Made by a program: the position numbers and the translations under genes. Positions 8,586 through 18,630 of a stretch of DNA of 33,441 nt are shown one piece after another; the first letter of the stretch is position 1; each line of letters opens with the position of its first letter. The DNA is taken from positions 1 through 33,441 of the forward strand of contig CALDZF010000106.1 of assembly GCA_937944165.1 (NCBI GenBank). The letters run 5' to 3'. The notes beneath the pieces are model-generated. The model had not been told where the DNA came from. It made no database searches and saw only the letters and a program-made list of their open reading frames with translations. The stretch comes from an uncultured Rhizobiaceae group bacterium. Lineage in GTDB: Bacteria > Pseudomonadota > Alphaproteobacteria > Rhizobiales > Rhizobiaceae.

Positions 8586-9688
8586 GCCGCAAGCCGATGG
8601 CTATAAAACTTGATGATGGTGCAGCTAAAAATAAAGAGCGACCAGATACCAAGCAAAGCAAGCCTAAATCAAAAAACGCTTCAAGTATAAAAAAACAGCC
8701 AAAGACTACCAAACCAAAGATAGCCAAACGGGCACCACGCGTTATGTCTGCACCAAAAGCAGACAGCAATCAAAGCGATCCATTCGATCAATCACCTTTT
8801 ACTGACACAACAATAGAAACCTCAACGCATTTGCCCGATCTAAACAAAGGCCTTCGTTGGGGGAGTATTTTAATAGGCTCTCTTGGCTTTCTTCTAACTT
8901 TGGGTATCTCCTTTTGGTTATATGAATTAATAGAAAGATTTTTTAAAACACATATTGCACTAGGTTGGATTACAGCAGGATTAATCGCATTAGCAGCAAT
9001 TGCATTGATTGCTTTACTGGTAAAAGAATTTGTTTCAATATCTAGATTACGCAAACTGGAGACACTTCGCCAAGATGCTGAATCGGTTTTACTAACTGAC
9101 AAACCAGCTAGCGAGACACTCAACGCACTGACAAATTTATATAGTTCGCGTAAAGATATGCGATGGCATTTGGAGCAGTTAAAGTCCTTTGACCAAGAGA
9201 TTATAGACAATGCTGATCGTATGAGGCTCGCTGAAAAAACGTTGATGGAACCGCTTGATGCAGAAGCCAAACAGATTATTGCCGCGACTGCAAAACGTGT
9301 TTCAGTGATAACAGCCTTAAACCCATCGGCTATTTTGGATATTCTTTTTGTTGGCTATCAGGTTTTAAACATGCTGCGCAAACTAATGGCACTTTATGGT
9401 GGCAAGCCAGCTTTCTTTGGGGCTGTAAAACTAATAAAGTTAGTCGCAACGCATATTGCCATAACAGGTGGATTAGCGCTTTCAGACACATTATTGCAGC
9501 AATTCGTAGGAAAAGGTCTGGCTGGAAGACTCTCAACAAAAATTGGCGAAGGTACTGTAAACGGCATTATGGTAACCCGCATTGGACTTGCAGCAATAGA
9601 TTTATGCCGCCCCCTTCCTTTTGATGAATTGGAAAGGCCTAACTTAAAAGCTTTTGTTTCTGAACTAATGAAAAATAGTTGGAAATAA
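8582..9688 (+). CDS. ycjF: YcjF/TIGR01620 family membrane protein
   Basis: 368 residues. A lysine-rich, poorly ordered N-terminus (1-90) precedes two transmembrane segments (about 94-116 and 125-148), a helical middle part with the RKDMRWHL region, and a C-terminal DUF697-type hydrophobic region (about 235-350, ending in MVTRIGLAAIDLCRPLPF), characteristic of TIGR01620 proteins. These proteins sit in the inner membrane next to YcjX; their role is unknown. The start codon lies inside the ycjX stop (ATGA), so the two are made as one unit. The following 186 bp to the histidine kinase contain only a small CCTTT-AA-AAAGG palindrome (9701-9712). Confidence 0.88.
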   Translation: MSRKPMAIKLDDGAAKNKERPDTKQSKPKSKNASSIKKQPKTTKPKIAKRAPRVMSAPKADSNQSDPFDQSPFTDTTIETSTHLPDLNKGLRWGSILIGSLGFLLTLGISFWLYELIERFFKTHIALGWITAGLIALAAIALIALLVKEFVSISRLRKLETLRQDAESVLLTDKPASETLNALTNLYSSRKDMRWHLEQLKSFDQEIIDNADRMRLAEKTLMEPLDAEAKQIIAATAKRVSVITALNPSAILDILFVGYQVLNMLRKLMALYGGKPAFFGAVKLIKLVATHIAITGGLALSDTLLQQFVGKGLAGRLSTKIGEGTVNGIMVTRIGLAAIDLCRPLPFDELERPNLKAFVSELMKNSWK

Positions 9689-9874
9689 TTTCAAAAACAG
9701 CCTTTAAAAAGGTTACAGACCTACAGAGTATCTCAGATAAATTAAACTCAGAACTTAAATACCTTTTGTATCATGTCAGGCGGAAATTATTTACTATTTA
9801 TTGATACTTAAAGCCCATAATTTATGAATATTAGATTTATAATTTATTTTTTATTCGTAAGTTGAAGGCGCCTC

Positions 9875-12556
9875 ATGTTTAGTTCTTCTATACAAAAGAA
9901 GCTGACATTTCTCATTGTATTGTTGCTGATACCTACAATTATATTGCTTTATGTCGCTGAACATGTCGTAAGCGATAGACTTGAGCGTATAAAAACAGGT
10001 AAAAACGGTATTGAATTAATCGAGCAAGTTTGGAAATCTGCTGAGATGATTAATCTTGGTAAGAAGATTGAAAGCGTTAACTTCCAAGCCCAACTTAATC
10101 ACTACCTCCAAAACCCTTCTATTGACTCAAATAAAAAAGAAACAATCCTAAAACATTGGGAAACAATCAAGAACGAAGAAAAAACATCCTCGAACCGCTT
10201 GTTAGCTTCTCAAAGAATAATAGCTGATCTTGCAAAAACTTCAAAATCAACAGCCCTACTATCTGAGTTAAGCCCTGATTTTGCAATTATCACATTTGAT
10301 CGTTTGCCAGAGGTTGCTTACAGAATAGAAAAACTTACCCGCCTTGGTGAGCGTCTTCAAAACAAAGATACCCTTGGCCAGTCTGATATTATGGCTTTTT
10401 TGGTGAACGCAGGCCAATTTAAAGCTGTTGCAGATTATGTTTCAAGACACTCACGTAATACAGCTAATGAGTTTAAATCAATAAACTTCGAACAAATGGA
10501 AGCGTTGGGTAGTGATTATCGCAAAAAGAATAGCGGCTTTCAAAACGCAGCCGTAAAAACCACACGTTCTATAGAAACACACCGCTTAGGTTCAAAAGTA
10601 GAAATAGACAAGCTACTTAAGGCTGAAACGGCTTTTGACAAAACAATTCATAATTATTGGAACGAAAACAACCAAATTTTTTCAAACTGGTTAAATGAAA
10701 AGCAATCTCAGCTTAAATCTTTTTATGTAATTGTCCTTACTAGCCTTATTGTGTTTATCGTAGCCTTAGCAATCATTACCTGGTTCTTGCGCAAATCAAT
10801 ATTGAACCAGGCAAAACAACTTGAGCTTACATTAAAAGAAACTGCACAAAAAAATGAAACGCTTAAAGAACGTGAAAAAGAACTCATAGATGAGCGCAAA
10901 AAAGCCCAATTAGGTGAAAAATCCAAAGCAGAGTTTCTTGCTAACATGAGTCATGAAATTCGCACTCCCATGAATGGCGTAATGGGCATGGCAGAATTGC
11001 TTGCAGCAACTGATTTAGACTCAAAACAAAAAATGTTTGCAGATGTCATTGTTAAATCAGGTGCATCCCTGCTTACAATTATCAATGACATTCTTGATTT
11101 TTCCAAGATTGATGCAGGTCAAATGGAACTGGATACTGCTCCATTTCACCTTACCGAAGCAGTTGAAGATGTCGTAACATTATTATCGGCTGCAGCGGCA
11201 GAAAAAAACATTGAAGTAATTTTGCGAATCGCACCCAATTTGCCAAAAGGTGTTGTTGGCGATGTAGGACGTATTCGTCAAATCATGACAAACATAGTGG
11301 GTAATGCCATAAAATTCACCAATGAAGGCCATGTTTACATTAATATAGATGGGGAAATAATCCCTGGTAATAACGGTGAGGCAGTTGCCTTAAAATTCTC
11401 AATTGAAGATACAGGTATAGGCATTGAAAAAGACAAACTTGAGCAGGTCTTCGAAAAGTTCTCACAAGTAGATGGATCAGCCACACGCAAGCATGAAGGT
11501 ACGGGCCTTGGTTTGTCTATAGCATCATCCATGGTTAATCTTATGGGTGGAAAACTGGGCGTTCAAAGCGAATTAAATCAAGGCACAACGTTCTGGTTCA
11601 CAATTGAACTACCTACCCATGCAGATATACAGCAAGCTAAACCCATTATTGACAATCTAACAGATGTCCGCATTCTGATCATTGATGACAATGAAGTAAA
11701 TCGCAATATCCTTTCTGAGCAAATGGAAGTTTGGAAATTTGATAGCGCAAGCAGCAGTAATGGCCCTGAAGGCTTACAAATTATGCATGCTGTTTTGGCT
11801 AACAACTTGCTCTTGGACTTGGTAATTCTAGATTATCAAATGCCTGAAATGAACGGCGCACAAGTTCTGGAAATTATGCGTAACGATCCAAAGCTAAAGA
11901 ATATTCCTGTACTTACCCTTACATCTGTAGACGATGCCCAAACGCATCAAACACTTACGAAACTAGGGGTAGAAGCAAACTTGACCAAGCCTGCCCGCTC
12001 TTCAATGTTATTAGAAACTATTCAGCAGATAATAAGAGATAATCGCTCAAAAACAAACTATTCCGATATTGAATCCCAAAAACCAACTGTAACAGACATC
12101 GTTAAAGTTTCACCAAAAACCGTACAGAAACCTAAACCTATATCGCAGAAATTAAATATTCTGGTTGCAGAAGATAATGAAGTTAATCAAATAGTTTTTG
12201 AACAAGTTTTGGAAGACTTGGATTTCAATTTCCAGATTGTAGAAAACGGCAAACTTGCTTTTAATACTTTCATAATAAAACAACCCGATATTATCTTAAT
12301 GGATGTTTCAATGCCAATTATGAATGGCAAGGAAGCAACAAAAGCAATTCGCAAGTTTGAGACTGAAAATAATCTTACAAGAATACCAATAATTGGTGTT
12401 ACCGCCCACTCACTTAAAGGCGATAGAGAATCATGTCTTGATTCAGGAATGGATGATTATTTATCAAAACCAGTTTCACCCGATGCATTAAAAGACAAAA
12501 TTCATCAATGGATTGATCAAGCTGCGTCTAACCATCACCAAAATGCTCAATCTTAG
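9875..12556 (+). CDS. Hybrid sensor histidine kinase with two receiver domains
   Basis: 893 residues. TM1 (about 8-30) and TM2 (about 285-307) enclose a ~250-residue helical periplasmic sensor without a named motif; a coiled stretch (about 310-345) leads to HisKA with the phosphorylated H360 ([11 protein letters not shown]), then HATPase ([10 protein letters not shown] as N-box, DTGIGI, GTGLGLS), receiver 1 (LIIDDNEVN, phosphoacceptor D653 in [10 protein letters not shown], Lys in LTKP) and receiver 2 ([10 protein letters not shown]810 in [11 protein letters not shown], Lys in LSKPV). All catalytic residues are present. No Hpt domain is attached, so output needs a separate Hpt protein; an orphan one is encoded at 18631-18993. 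GAAGG precedes ATG 9875. The last 29 bp overlap the end of the convergent oxygenase gene. Confidence 0.93.
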   Translation: MFSSSIQKKLTFLIVLLLIPTIILLYVAEHVVSDRLERIKTGKNGIELIEQVWKSAEMINLGKKIESVNFQAQLNHYLQNPSIDSNKKETILKHWETIKNEEKTSSNRLLASQRIIADLAKTSKSTALLSELSPDFAIITFDRLPEVAYRIEKLTRLGERLQNKDTLGQSDIMAFLVNAGQFKAVADYVSRHSRNTANEFKSINFEQMEALGSDYRKKNSGFQNAAVKTTRSIETHRLGSKVEIDKLLKAETAFDKTIHNYWNENNQIFSNWLNEKQSQLKSFYVIVLTSLIVFIVALAIITWFLRKSILNQAKQLELTLKETAQKNETLKEREKELIDERKKAQLGEKSKAEFLANMSHEIRTPMNGVMGMAELLAATDLDSKQKMFADVIVKSGASLLTIINDILDFSKIDAGQMELDTAPFHLTEAVEDVVTLLSAAAAEKNIEVILRIAPNLPKGVVGDVGRIRQIMTNIVGNAIKFTNEGHVYINIDGEIIPGNNGEAVALKFSIEDTGIGIEKDKLEQVFEKFSQVDGSATRKHEGTGLGLSIASSMVNLMGGKLGVQSELNQGTTFWFTIELPTHADIQQAKPIIDNLTDVRILIIDDNEVNRNILSEQMEVWKFDSASSSNGPEGLQIMHAVLANNLLLDLVILDYQMPEMNGAQVLEIMRNDPKLKNIPVLTLTSVDDAQTHQTLTKLGVEANLTKPARSSMLLETIQQIIRDNRSKTNYSDIESQKPTVTDIVKVSPKTVQKPKPISQKLNILVAEDNEVNQIVFEQVLEDLDFNFQIVENGKLAFNTFIIKQPDIILMDVSMPIMNGKEATKAIRKFETENNLTRIPIIGVTAHSLKGDRESCLDSGMDDYLSKPVSPDALKDKIHQWIDQAASNHHQNAQS

Positions 12557-13532
12557 CTTCATCAGCATTGCGTAGTTGTTCAGCAGCATGCACCATCATT
12601 TGCGCAAGTTTTTCAAAATCTTCTGCCATTTTGGCTTTATCTTCATTAAATTCAAAATCTTGCAGTCTGGAATGTAAAAATTCACGCCCCATCCAACTTA
12701 CATGACGCGAATATTCACTGGCGGCCATATGAGGTGGGTCAACTAAATATAGTTGATCAAAGCGCGTATAATCTGGAAAGCTCACATCCCTTGGCACGTA
12801 GCCGTTGACCATCGTAATACGCTCACCAGGCTGCGTTAGTCCCTTTGCCCTATGGACAACCATATTACCCTGTTGAAGCACAGCATAACCTGGACCTGGC
12901 ATTACTGGCGCTTTAATCTTATCAGGGTTAAGAGGCTTTCCAGCTTTCTTAAGTTCAGCAACCTCATGCTTGGTACCCAAATAATATTCAAATTCACCGC
13001 CTTCAACAGAATTTGGATCCGTAACAAACATTACAAAATCAATCCGCAACGTATCAAAATGCCATTTATCTACGTTTTCACCAACTTCTTTTGGATTATA
13101 ATTCATATGGCCAAGCTGATGTGGAATTGTATGGGGTAGCAAATGTGTTCCACAAATTTTTGAGACAGCAGCCGTTAATTCATCTGACTGACATAAGTCA
13201 CGCAAAAATTTTGATTGATAAACGCCTCCCCTGACATTTCTAGCAATCCGTGCATTACTACTCACATAAGGCTCTAATAGATGCGCAACTTCGAGCATAC
13301 ATTTAGCACCCTCATCACTTAAAATTCTGAAAACATTAGTAATGCCAAAATCGCAAGGACATTCAGCAATATCACTATCAGAATAGCCAAATTCTTTTAA
13401 TGAGATAATTGTCTCAGGCATTTCAATTTGCAAATGTTTAGCAGGATCAAACACTGGCTCATTTTCCAACACAGGAAACCCTTGCGGTTGGACGTCCGGA
13501 AACTCAAGCGGATTTGCTAAATATGACGACAT
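12528..13532 (-). CDS. Fe(II)/2-oxoglutarate-dependent oxygenase-like protein
   Basis: 334 residues from ATG 13532, chosen because GAGGAG lies just upstream; the in-frame TTG at 13547 is part of that site. The double-stranded beta-helix iron site is visible: H158-F-D160 ([10 protein letters not shown]), distal H227 (VVHRAKG) and, eleven residues on, R238 (PGERIT), the usual place for the 2-oxoglutarate carboxylate anchor. The GGEFEYY strand also fits. Such enzymes hydroxylate, desaturate or halogenate small molecules or residues using O2 and 2-oxoglutarate; HxD rather than HxA/G argues against a halogenase. Substrate unknown. The hydrolase gene ends 64 bp upstream on the same strand, so they may be cotranscribed. 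Its 3' end overlaps the histidine kinase gene tail to tail. Confidence 0.75.
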   Translation of the reverse strand: MSSYLANPLEFPDVQPQGFPVLENEPVFDPAKHLQIEMPETIISLKEFGYSDSDIAECPCDFGITNVFRILSDEGAKCMLEVAHLLEPYVSSNARIARNVRGGVYQSKFLRDLCQSDELTAAVSKICGTHLLPHTIPHQLGHMNYNPKEVGENVDKWHFDTLRIDFVMFVTDPNSVEGGEFEYYLGTKHEVAELKKAGKPLNPDKIKAPVMPGPGYAVLQQGNMVVHRAKGLTQPGERITMVNGYVPRDVSFPDYTRFDQLYLVDPPHMAASEYSRHVSWMGREFLHSRLQDFEFNEDKAKMAEDFEKLAQMMVHAAEQLRNADEAKIEHFGDG

Positions 13533-13596
13533 TAATCTTCTCCTCAATAAAGAAGAGAGTAAAAGATCAACTCAAAACTTCAACTGCTATTTGCGA

Positions 13597-14319
13597 CTAT
13601 TTTGCGGGTAAATTATCAGCCAGGAATTGCTTTAAAGCTACCCAGTATTCGTCCCCATCCTTGGAAATCAAAGCAGTCGCACCATGACGGCCTGAACCTT
13701 CTGGCACAAACCCAACCGCTGTACTTTTAATCTCTTTTAGGAACTTCTTCCAGTTTCCGGTTTCATTTTTTGCAGAGGTAATAAACACAGGCACAGAAAG
13801 TGCAGCTAAGTTTTTGCTGACAAAGCGTTTATCATCAAAATATTCACCCGGCGAGAACGACACAACCGCATCGGCAAAATCCCTATCCTGCCCTGCAAGC
13901 GCTAAAACAAGTGCAGAAGAATAAGATGAACCTAAAACCCCAACATGGCGAGCACCAATATTAGCACGCGCCCATCTGGAAGCAGCCTTTAAATCAGGAA
14001 TTGCTTTTGAATAGGCTACATTGCCACCACCACGCGCAGCCGTTTCATTTTTTACGCCATTAAAAGCGCTACCTGAGCGTTGATCAACTGCTAAAGTTGC
14101 ATAGCCTAGCTTGTTAAGAACTGGCGCAATATCGCGGTATTCGCCGCGAGAAGCACCTGCCATATGGAACAACACTATTACTGTTGAAAAAGTCCCATCA
14201 GGCTTTTGCAAATCTGCGGTAATTTCCAAACCATCTGCAGCCTTAAAAGAAATTTTTTCTGCGTAAGCAGTTGTAATAAACGCAAATACGGACAGGATTG
14301 TTACAAGAATTCTCAACAT
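13597..14319 (-). CDS. Exported alpha/beta hydrolase (dienelactone hydrolase-like)
   Basis: 240 residues with a clear signal peptide (hydrophobic 3-17, AYA before a cut near residue 20), so it should act in the periplasm. The alpha/beta hydrolase fold is indicated by VIVLFHMAGASRGEY (oxyanion region about 48-61), YATLAVDQRSGS, the nucleophile elbow GSSYSSA with probable Ser132, and the late His212 (GRHGATAL). The elbow is GxSxS instead of the common GxSxG. The acidic triad member is not certain. Substrate unknown; an esterase or peptidase-like role is possible. It lies upstream of the oxygenase gene on the same strand and is transcribed divergently from ruvX, 78 bp away. Confidence 0.75.
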   Translation of the reverse strand: MLRILVTILSVFAFITTAYAEKISFKAADGLEITADLQKPDGTFSTVIVLFHMAGASRGEYRDIAPVLNKLGYATLAVDQRSGSAFNGVKNETAARGGGNVAYSKAIPDLKAASRWARANIGARHVGVLGSSYSSALVLALAGQDRDFADAVVSFSPGEYFDDKRFVSKNLAALSVPVFITSAKNETGNWKKFLKEIKSTAVGFVPEGSGRHGATALISKDGDEYWVALKQFLADNLPAK

Positions 14320-14397
14320 CGGACTTCCTCTAAAAGTAATTTCTAATTAAATAATACCAGCTTTAGCCAAAAGCGTTAGTAACAATAAAGCGAGAGT

Positions 14398-14916
14398 ATG
14401 CCAAAATTACAACTTGGATATTCACCTAATCCATGTATAGCAAATAACATGAATAACATTATCGATATAACTGATGTTCTGCAACGACATGAGCATAATC
14501 AAAAATTAATGGGACTGGATCTAGGTTCAAAAACCATAGGCATATCAGTTTCTGATGTAAGGCTGAAAATTGCCTCAGCCCGTGAAACGGTTATTAGACG
14601 TAAATTTACATTGGATGCTGAATATATCGTCCAATTGGCTACAAAAGAAAATATATTCGCTTTTGTAATTGGCCTGCCCATAAACATGGACGGTTCACAT
14701 GGACCTCGAGTTCAATCGACCCACGCTTTTATCAGAAATATGTCACAACATACTGAATTGCCATTTATCTTATGGGACGAGAGACTTTCAACAGTAGCTG
14801 CAGAAGAAGCAATGATAGAAGCAGATATCTCACGCAAGAAACGCGCACAAAGAATAGATGCGGTGGCTGCAGCAATTATTCTGCAGGGTGCACTGGACCG
14901 TTTACAATCTGGCTAG
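14398..14916 (+). CDS. ruvX: RuvX/YqgF-type putative Holliday junction resolvase
   Basis: 172 residues of the RNase H-fold YqgF family, implicated in Holliday junction resolution and in 16S rRNA 5' end processing. Family blocks are all present: MGLDLGSKTIGISVSD (metal-binding Asp at 41), VIGLPINMDGSHGPR, ILWDERLSTVAAE and RIDAVAAAIILQGAL with the last acidic residue. The start is uncertain: ATG 14398 has GAGAG too close to it, while ATG 14449 gives 155 residues, nearer the family length, but has no good ribosome site. The 3' end overlaps the convergent small membrane protein gene by 41 bp. Confidence 0.92.
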   Translation: MPKLQLGYSPNPCIANNMNNIIDITDVLQRHEHNQKLMGLDLGSKTIGISVSDVRLKIASARETVIRRKFTLDAEYIVQLATKENIFAFVIGLPINMDGSHGPRVQSTHAFIRNMSQHTELPFILWDERLSTVAAEEAMIEADISRKKRAQRIDAVAAAIILQGALDRLQSG

Positions 14917-15232
14917 AATTATCATCATTTTCATCAGCTTTATGAAAACCAAGTTTGCTCTTTATAAAAGCCAACAACTGCGGCAACCAACGTTTATACC
15001 AACGTAACGCAGCAATGCCAAAGACAATAAACGTGTCAAACACAAACACCCAAGCAACTTTAATAGGTACTTCAGACGCTGGTATATTCAATACCTGTGC
15101 ATAAATTCCGTACATATGATCATGAAAATTTTTGGAAAAGAAAAAAGTCGGACCCAAATCATAATAACTTACAAAATGCCAGCCCCAGAATAAAACTACA
15201 GTAGCGGCCCATATAATCAAAATTTTACGCAT
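14876..15232 (-). CDS. Small membrane protein, DUF6105-like
   Basis: 118 residues with two hydrophobic segments (about 5-22 and 58-77) and a polar, acidic C-terminal tail. The pattern FWGWHFVSYYDLG near the start, the HDHMYGIYAQVLNI middle and the second helix with FDTFIVFGI resemble the DUF6105 family found in Hyphomicrobiales; I recognise the family from memory and with moderate certainty. Function unknown. It converges on ruvX with a 41-bp overlap of coding ends, which supports the predicted stop positions being constrained in both genes. Confidence 0.65.
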   Translation of the reverse strand: MRKILIIWAATVVLFWGWHFVSYYDLGPTFFFSKNFHDHMYGIYAQVLNIPASEVPIKVAWVFVFDTFIVFGIAALRWYKRWLPQLLAFIKSKLGFHKADENDDNSSQIVNGPVHPAE

Positions 15233-15403
15233 AGAAAGGTTTCCTGTATAACCTCCCTACTATGCACAATTGAAGTTTAGTAAACAACGTAAACTATTTG
15301 TTAAGGTTAAATTATACAGTTAACAAGGTGTTCATATAAGTCTTTTCAGCACACTAGGCCGTGTGGACGAATTTAATTAAGATAAAAGCGGTAGATTTTA
15401 TTC

Positions 15404-16444
15404 ATGATGATCAATACTGCCATAAAAAGCCATCTAGCAGCAAATACAAATAGCTTTGGCTTAATAAGATTAATCGCAGCAAGCATGGTTATAATATCTC
15501 ATTCATGGATAATTACTGGCGGGATAAAAGTGCTTGAACCCCTGCAAGCACTCACTGGCTTTTCATTAGGTTGGCATGCTGTCAATATATTTTTTGCATT
15601 ATCAGGTCTACTAATTGCAGCAAGTCTGGAACGTTCAAAATTTATAATTTTGTTTATTTGGGCTAGGTTTTTGCGGATTTACCCCGCACTACTAATCGTA
15701 ATTTTTACAACTTTGATCATTTCGGCCTTAAGCACAAATATGTCGAACTGGAATATTTCAATACTTATAAAATTTATATTGAAAAACATATTTCTACTTG
15801 GGGGGAGTGCTACTCTGCCTGGTATTTTTGAAAACAATCCTATAGCTGGCGAGATCAACGCTCCGCTATGGACGCTTAAATATGAGGTCTTAGCATATGC
15901 CTCTTTAGCAGGCATTTTTGTAATCTATAAATTACTACCAAAACTACCAGCAATGAAATACATGTCCTTGGTCATTTTATTTGTCACTTCAGCCATTATG
16001 TCAGATTTCGGCGACATGAGCAGTTATACTGCTTTTGAGCACCTAATTCGTCTATTTTTCGCGTTTTATCTTGGTGTTACGGCATGGTATTGGCAAGAAA
16101 AAATAAGAGTGAAACTTTCCATCGCGATTATTTTATTAATTTTAAACAGCGTATTTATATGGGCTGGTTTTTATTTAGCAGCCTTACAAATACTCACGCT
16201 TGTATATTTGGCCTTATTAATTGGCGTTCAACAATATGGTTGGCTAACACGCTTTACCAATAGCCAAGATTATTCCTATGGAATTTATATTATCGGATAT
16301 CCCATACAACAATTACTCGTTGCATTTTCAATAACATTAACGCCCGCTACAAATGCAGTTTACGCATTACTCATATCACTTGCACTAGCATCTGTTCTTT
16401 GGAACTTGATTGAAAAACCAGCGCTAAAACTTAAAAAACATTAA
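15404..16444 (+). CDS. Membrane acyltransferase (acyltransferase 3 / OafA-YrhL type)
   Basis: 346 residues with about ten transmembrane segments. The N-terminal signature of acyltransferase 3 proteins is present: NSFGLIRLIAASMVIISHSW with conserved R22 and H33, followed by GWHAVNIFFALSGLLIA and WARFLRIYPAL. Family members transfer acetyl or other acyl groups to sugars of O-antigen, exopolysaccharide or peptidoglycan at the inner membrane. The acceptor here cannot be read. No SGNH domain is fused. Adjacent ATGs at 15404 and 15407 both fit. The gene is alone between an oppositely oriented small gene and the convergent aidB-like gene, whose stop is only 22 bp away. Upstream 15233-15403 is AT-rich with several TTAA words but no spacing that fits a CtrA box. 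Confidence 0.88.
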   Translation: MMINTAIKSHLAANTNSFGLIRLIAASMVIISHSWIITGGIKVLEPLQALTGFSLGWHAVNIFFALSGLLIAASLERSKFIILFIWARFLRIYPALLIVIFTTLIISALSTNMSNWNISILIKFILKNIFLLGGSATLPGIFENNPIAGEINAPLWTLKYEVLAYASLAGIFVIYKLLPKLPAMKYMSLVILFVTSAIMSDFGDMSSYTAFEHLIRLFFAFYLGVTAWYWQEKIRVKLSIAIILLILNSVFIWAGFYLAALQILTLVYLALLIGVQQYGWLTRFTNSQDYSYGIYIIGYPIQQLLVAFSITLTPATNAVYALLISLALASVLWNLIEKPALKLKKH

Positions 16445-16466
16445 TTAGTCAATAATATAGCATTCT

Positions 16467-18083
16467 TCACCAAGCAGGAAAACTCTTCTCAATAATAACG
16501 CGTGCATTATAGCGATTATCCAACATCCCATATGTGTTACGCCATAAACCACCTAATCGGGTTTCAATGAACGCTGTAGCACTTGTAGTTTGACCCAAAC
16601 GTGTTAACTCAGCAGCAGCAGCCGTTAAAGCCAATTGTTCAACAAAAATACGTGCAGACCCTGGGTCTTCTAATGTCATTTTGGCTGCAGTTCTAATAAC
16701 ATCAATCGCTTTTGAGGCATTGCTGCCACCTAAATCTCTTAATAGATCATCAAGCACAGCATCAAGAATATTATCACTTTTAGATAGAACCCTGATAACA
16801 TCAAGACACATAATGTTACCCGCACCTTCCCAAATACCATTTAATGGCGCTTCTCGGTAATGTCTGGCTAAGTTATTTGCTTCGACATAACCATTTCCAC
16901 CAAGGCATTCCATTGCTTCGCCTATGAGTGCAGGTGCAATTTTACAGGTCCAATATTTTATAACAGGCGTCATAAGTCTGACATAAGCAGCCTCATTTGG
17001 ATTAGCCCCTGCTCTATCAAACGCACTAGCTAAGCGAAAAGTAAGAGCAGATGCAGCGACCGCATCCAGAGATAAATCACCAAGTACACGCTCCATAATC
17101 GGTTGATCAATAAGTTTGGCATTAAATGCAGAGCGATGCCGGCAATGATGCACCGCTTCTGCAAGACTTGTGCGCATTAAACCTGCTGAAAATACAGAAC
17201 AGTCCAATCGGGTAAGCGTCACCATCTCCATTATGGTTTGGATACCTTGTCCCTCCTCCCCAATCAGATATGCTAAACAATCTACAAAGCGCACTTCGCT
17301 TGAAGCGTTAGAACGATTACCAAGTTTATTTTTCAAACGTTCAAAGTGGATACCATTTAATTCTTCATCCGGCAAAATCCTTGGCGCCATAAAACAACTA
17401 ATGCCTTTGGCAGTTTGAGCAAGAACTAAGAACCCATCACACATAGGCGCTGACATAAACCACTTATGACCATTTATGCGCCAAATTCCACCTTGTAACG
17501 ACTCTGCCATGGTTTCTGTTAAACGAATATCAGACCCGCCCTGGCGTTCTGTCAAAGCCATTCCCAGCATTACACCCCGTTTTTGTGACAATGGTCTATG
17601 GGAGGCGTCATAAGTTGAAGACAATATTTTCTCTTGCCATTCAGACAATAGTGACTGATTCGCAGCAAGTGTCGCGACTGATGCGTTCGTCATGCTCATA
17701 GGACAAAGATGGCCGCTTTCCACACCACCGCTTATATACATCCGAATTGCTCGCGATAAATTACGTTGGCCTTTGCCTAGTTCTGTTTCGCGCCATATGG
17801 AGCAATGCAAACCCTGCTCAACACCCTTTCGCATAAGTGCATGCCAAGCTGGATGAAACTCCACACGATCAACACGCTCCCCATTGGCGTCATGTGTATG
17901 TAAAACAGGCGCATTTTCGTTTGCCAATATACCAAGTTTAAGCGTATCAGAATTACCAGCCCACGCACCCAATTTAATAAAACCATCCTTAGTTTCAGCT
18001 GGCATTGACACAGAAACAAGGCCCAGCATGGGATCAGTTTTGAAGGCATTAAAGCCAGAATATTCTGGTGACTGATTGTTCAT
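16467..18083 (-). CDS. AidB-like acyl-CoA dehydrogenase family protein
   Basis: 538 residues, the size of E. coli AidB (about 541). AidB-type features are visible: the ALTERQGGSDIR flavin-contact segment, INGHKWFMSAPMCDGFLVLAQT, the KNKLGNRSNASSEVRF block, ECLGGNGYVE and LNGIWEGAGNIMCLDVIRVL, followed by the extra C-terminal helical domain that distinguishes AidB from ordinary acyl-CoA dehydrogenases. E. coli AidB is an FAD protein of the adaptive response to alkylation and binds DNA; its substrate is debated. Here there is no ada or alkylation repair gene adjacent, so inducibility is not supported by context. The ferredoxin gene ends 138 bp upstream on the same strand, with a weak palindrome between them. 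Confidence 0.85.
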   Translation of the reverse strand: MNNQSPEYSGFNAFKTDPMLGLVSVSMPAETKDGFIKLGAWAGNSDTLKLGILANENAPVLHTHDANGERVDRVEFHPAWHALMRKGVEQGLHCSIWRETELGKGQRNLSRAIRMYISGGVESGHLCPMSMTNASVATLAANQSLLSEWQEKILSSTYDASHRPLSQKRGVMLGMALTERQGGSDIRLTETMAESLQGGIWRINGHKWFMSAPMCDGFLVLAQTAKGISCFMAPRILPDEELNGIHFERLKNKLGNRSNASSEVRFVDCLAYLIGEEGQGIQTIMEMVTLTRLDCSVFSAGLMRTSLAEAVHHCRHRSAFNAKLIDQPIMERVLGDLSLDAVAASALTFRLASAFDRAGANPNEAAYVRLMTPVIKYWTCKIAPALIGEAMECLGGNGYVEANNLARHYREAPLNGIWEGAGNIMCLDVIRVLSKSDNILDAVLDDLLRDLGGSNASKAIDVIRTAAKMTLEDPGSARIFVEQLALTAAAAELTRLGQTTSATAFIETRLGGLWRNTYGMLDNRYNARVIIEKSFPAW

Positions 18084-18221
18084 AACAACTTTATGCGCAT
18101 CAAATCATGATTCTGCAAATCAGATGCTTAAAAAATTATTCTAAAACAAACAAAATGACGTGCAGGATTATCTTTACAGAAAACTTTTATTATTTTTTAC
18201 AGCAGATTGTACAGTAATATA

Positions 18222-18542
18222 TTAAGCTTGCTTCTCAGGAATTCTAACGACAAGTCCATCAAGTGCATCCGTTATTTTAACCTGGCAAGACAACCTGGAG
18301 GTAGGTTTCACTTCCCATGCAAAGTCAAGCATATCTTCTTCCATTGCTTCAGGACTGCCAACGGCTTCAGCCCATGTATCATCTACATAAAGATGACATG
18401 TAGCACAAGCACATGCACCACCGCATTCAGCCTCAATACCGGGTACGCTGTTTTTTATAGCGGTTTCCATAACGGTTGCGCCATTGGCAGCATCAACTTC
18501 AAAGCGTTGATCATCATGAGTGATATAAGTTATTTTAGCCAT
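18222..18542 (-). CDS. Adrenodoxin-type [2Fe-2S] ferredoxin
   Basis: 106 residues, full length for this type. Four cluster ligands are placed as C-x5-C-x2-C ... C: C40, C46, C49 and C86, in the [11 protein letters not shown] block and SRLSCQ. The acidic helix [12 protein letters not shown] is the usual partner-docking region. These small electron carriers serve P450s, oxygenases and iron-sulfur assembly; the alphaproteobacterial FdxB/FdVI type is close. The partner cannot be fixed from context, as no reductase or P450 is in the window. The orphan Hpt gene ends 88 bp upstream in the same direction. Confidence 0.9.
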   Translation of the reverse strand: MAKITYITHDDQRFEVDAANGATVMETAIKNSVPGIEAECGGACACATCHLYVDDTWAEAVGSPEAMEEDMLDFAWEVKPTSRLSCQVKITDALDGLVVRIPEKQA

Positions 18543-18630
18543 TTTGCAGCCCTATTGTGAATAGTTGAGTAAATTTAATGGCGGTTTATCAGCTAAATTA
18601 TGTTAGTCAAGCAGTTATAAGTTCGCAGGC

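Noticed and set aside
8788-9270. 160-codon open frame on the minus strand
   Set aside because: Lies entirely inside the TIGR01620 gene, with serine-rich composition typical of an antisense shadow and no recognisable motif.
5863-13532. A biosynthetic cluster joining the amidinotransferase and the Fe/2OG oxygenase
   Set aside because: They are over 5 kb apart on opposite strands, with conserved housekeeping and signalling genes between; no carrier, ligase or exporter links them.
5851-13547. Longer TTG-initiated versions of the amidinotransferase (5851) and oxygenase (13547) genes
   Set aside because: In both cases the TTG is part of or adjacent to the GAGG-type ribosome site serving the ATG 12-15 bp downstream.
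15301-15323. Cluster of TTAA words upstream of the acyltransferase gene as a CtrA site
   Set aside because: Spacings are 2, 9 and 15 bases, not the seven required.
18097-18127. Nested GCATC...GATGC palindrome between the aidB-like and ferredoxin genes as a terminator
   Set aside because: Short interrupted arms and no T-run on the minus strand after it; not distinguishable from chance.
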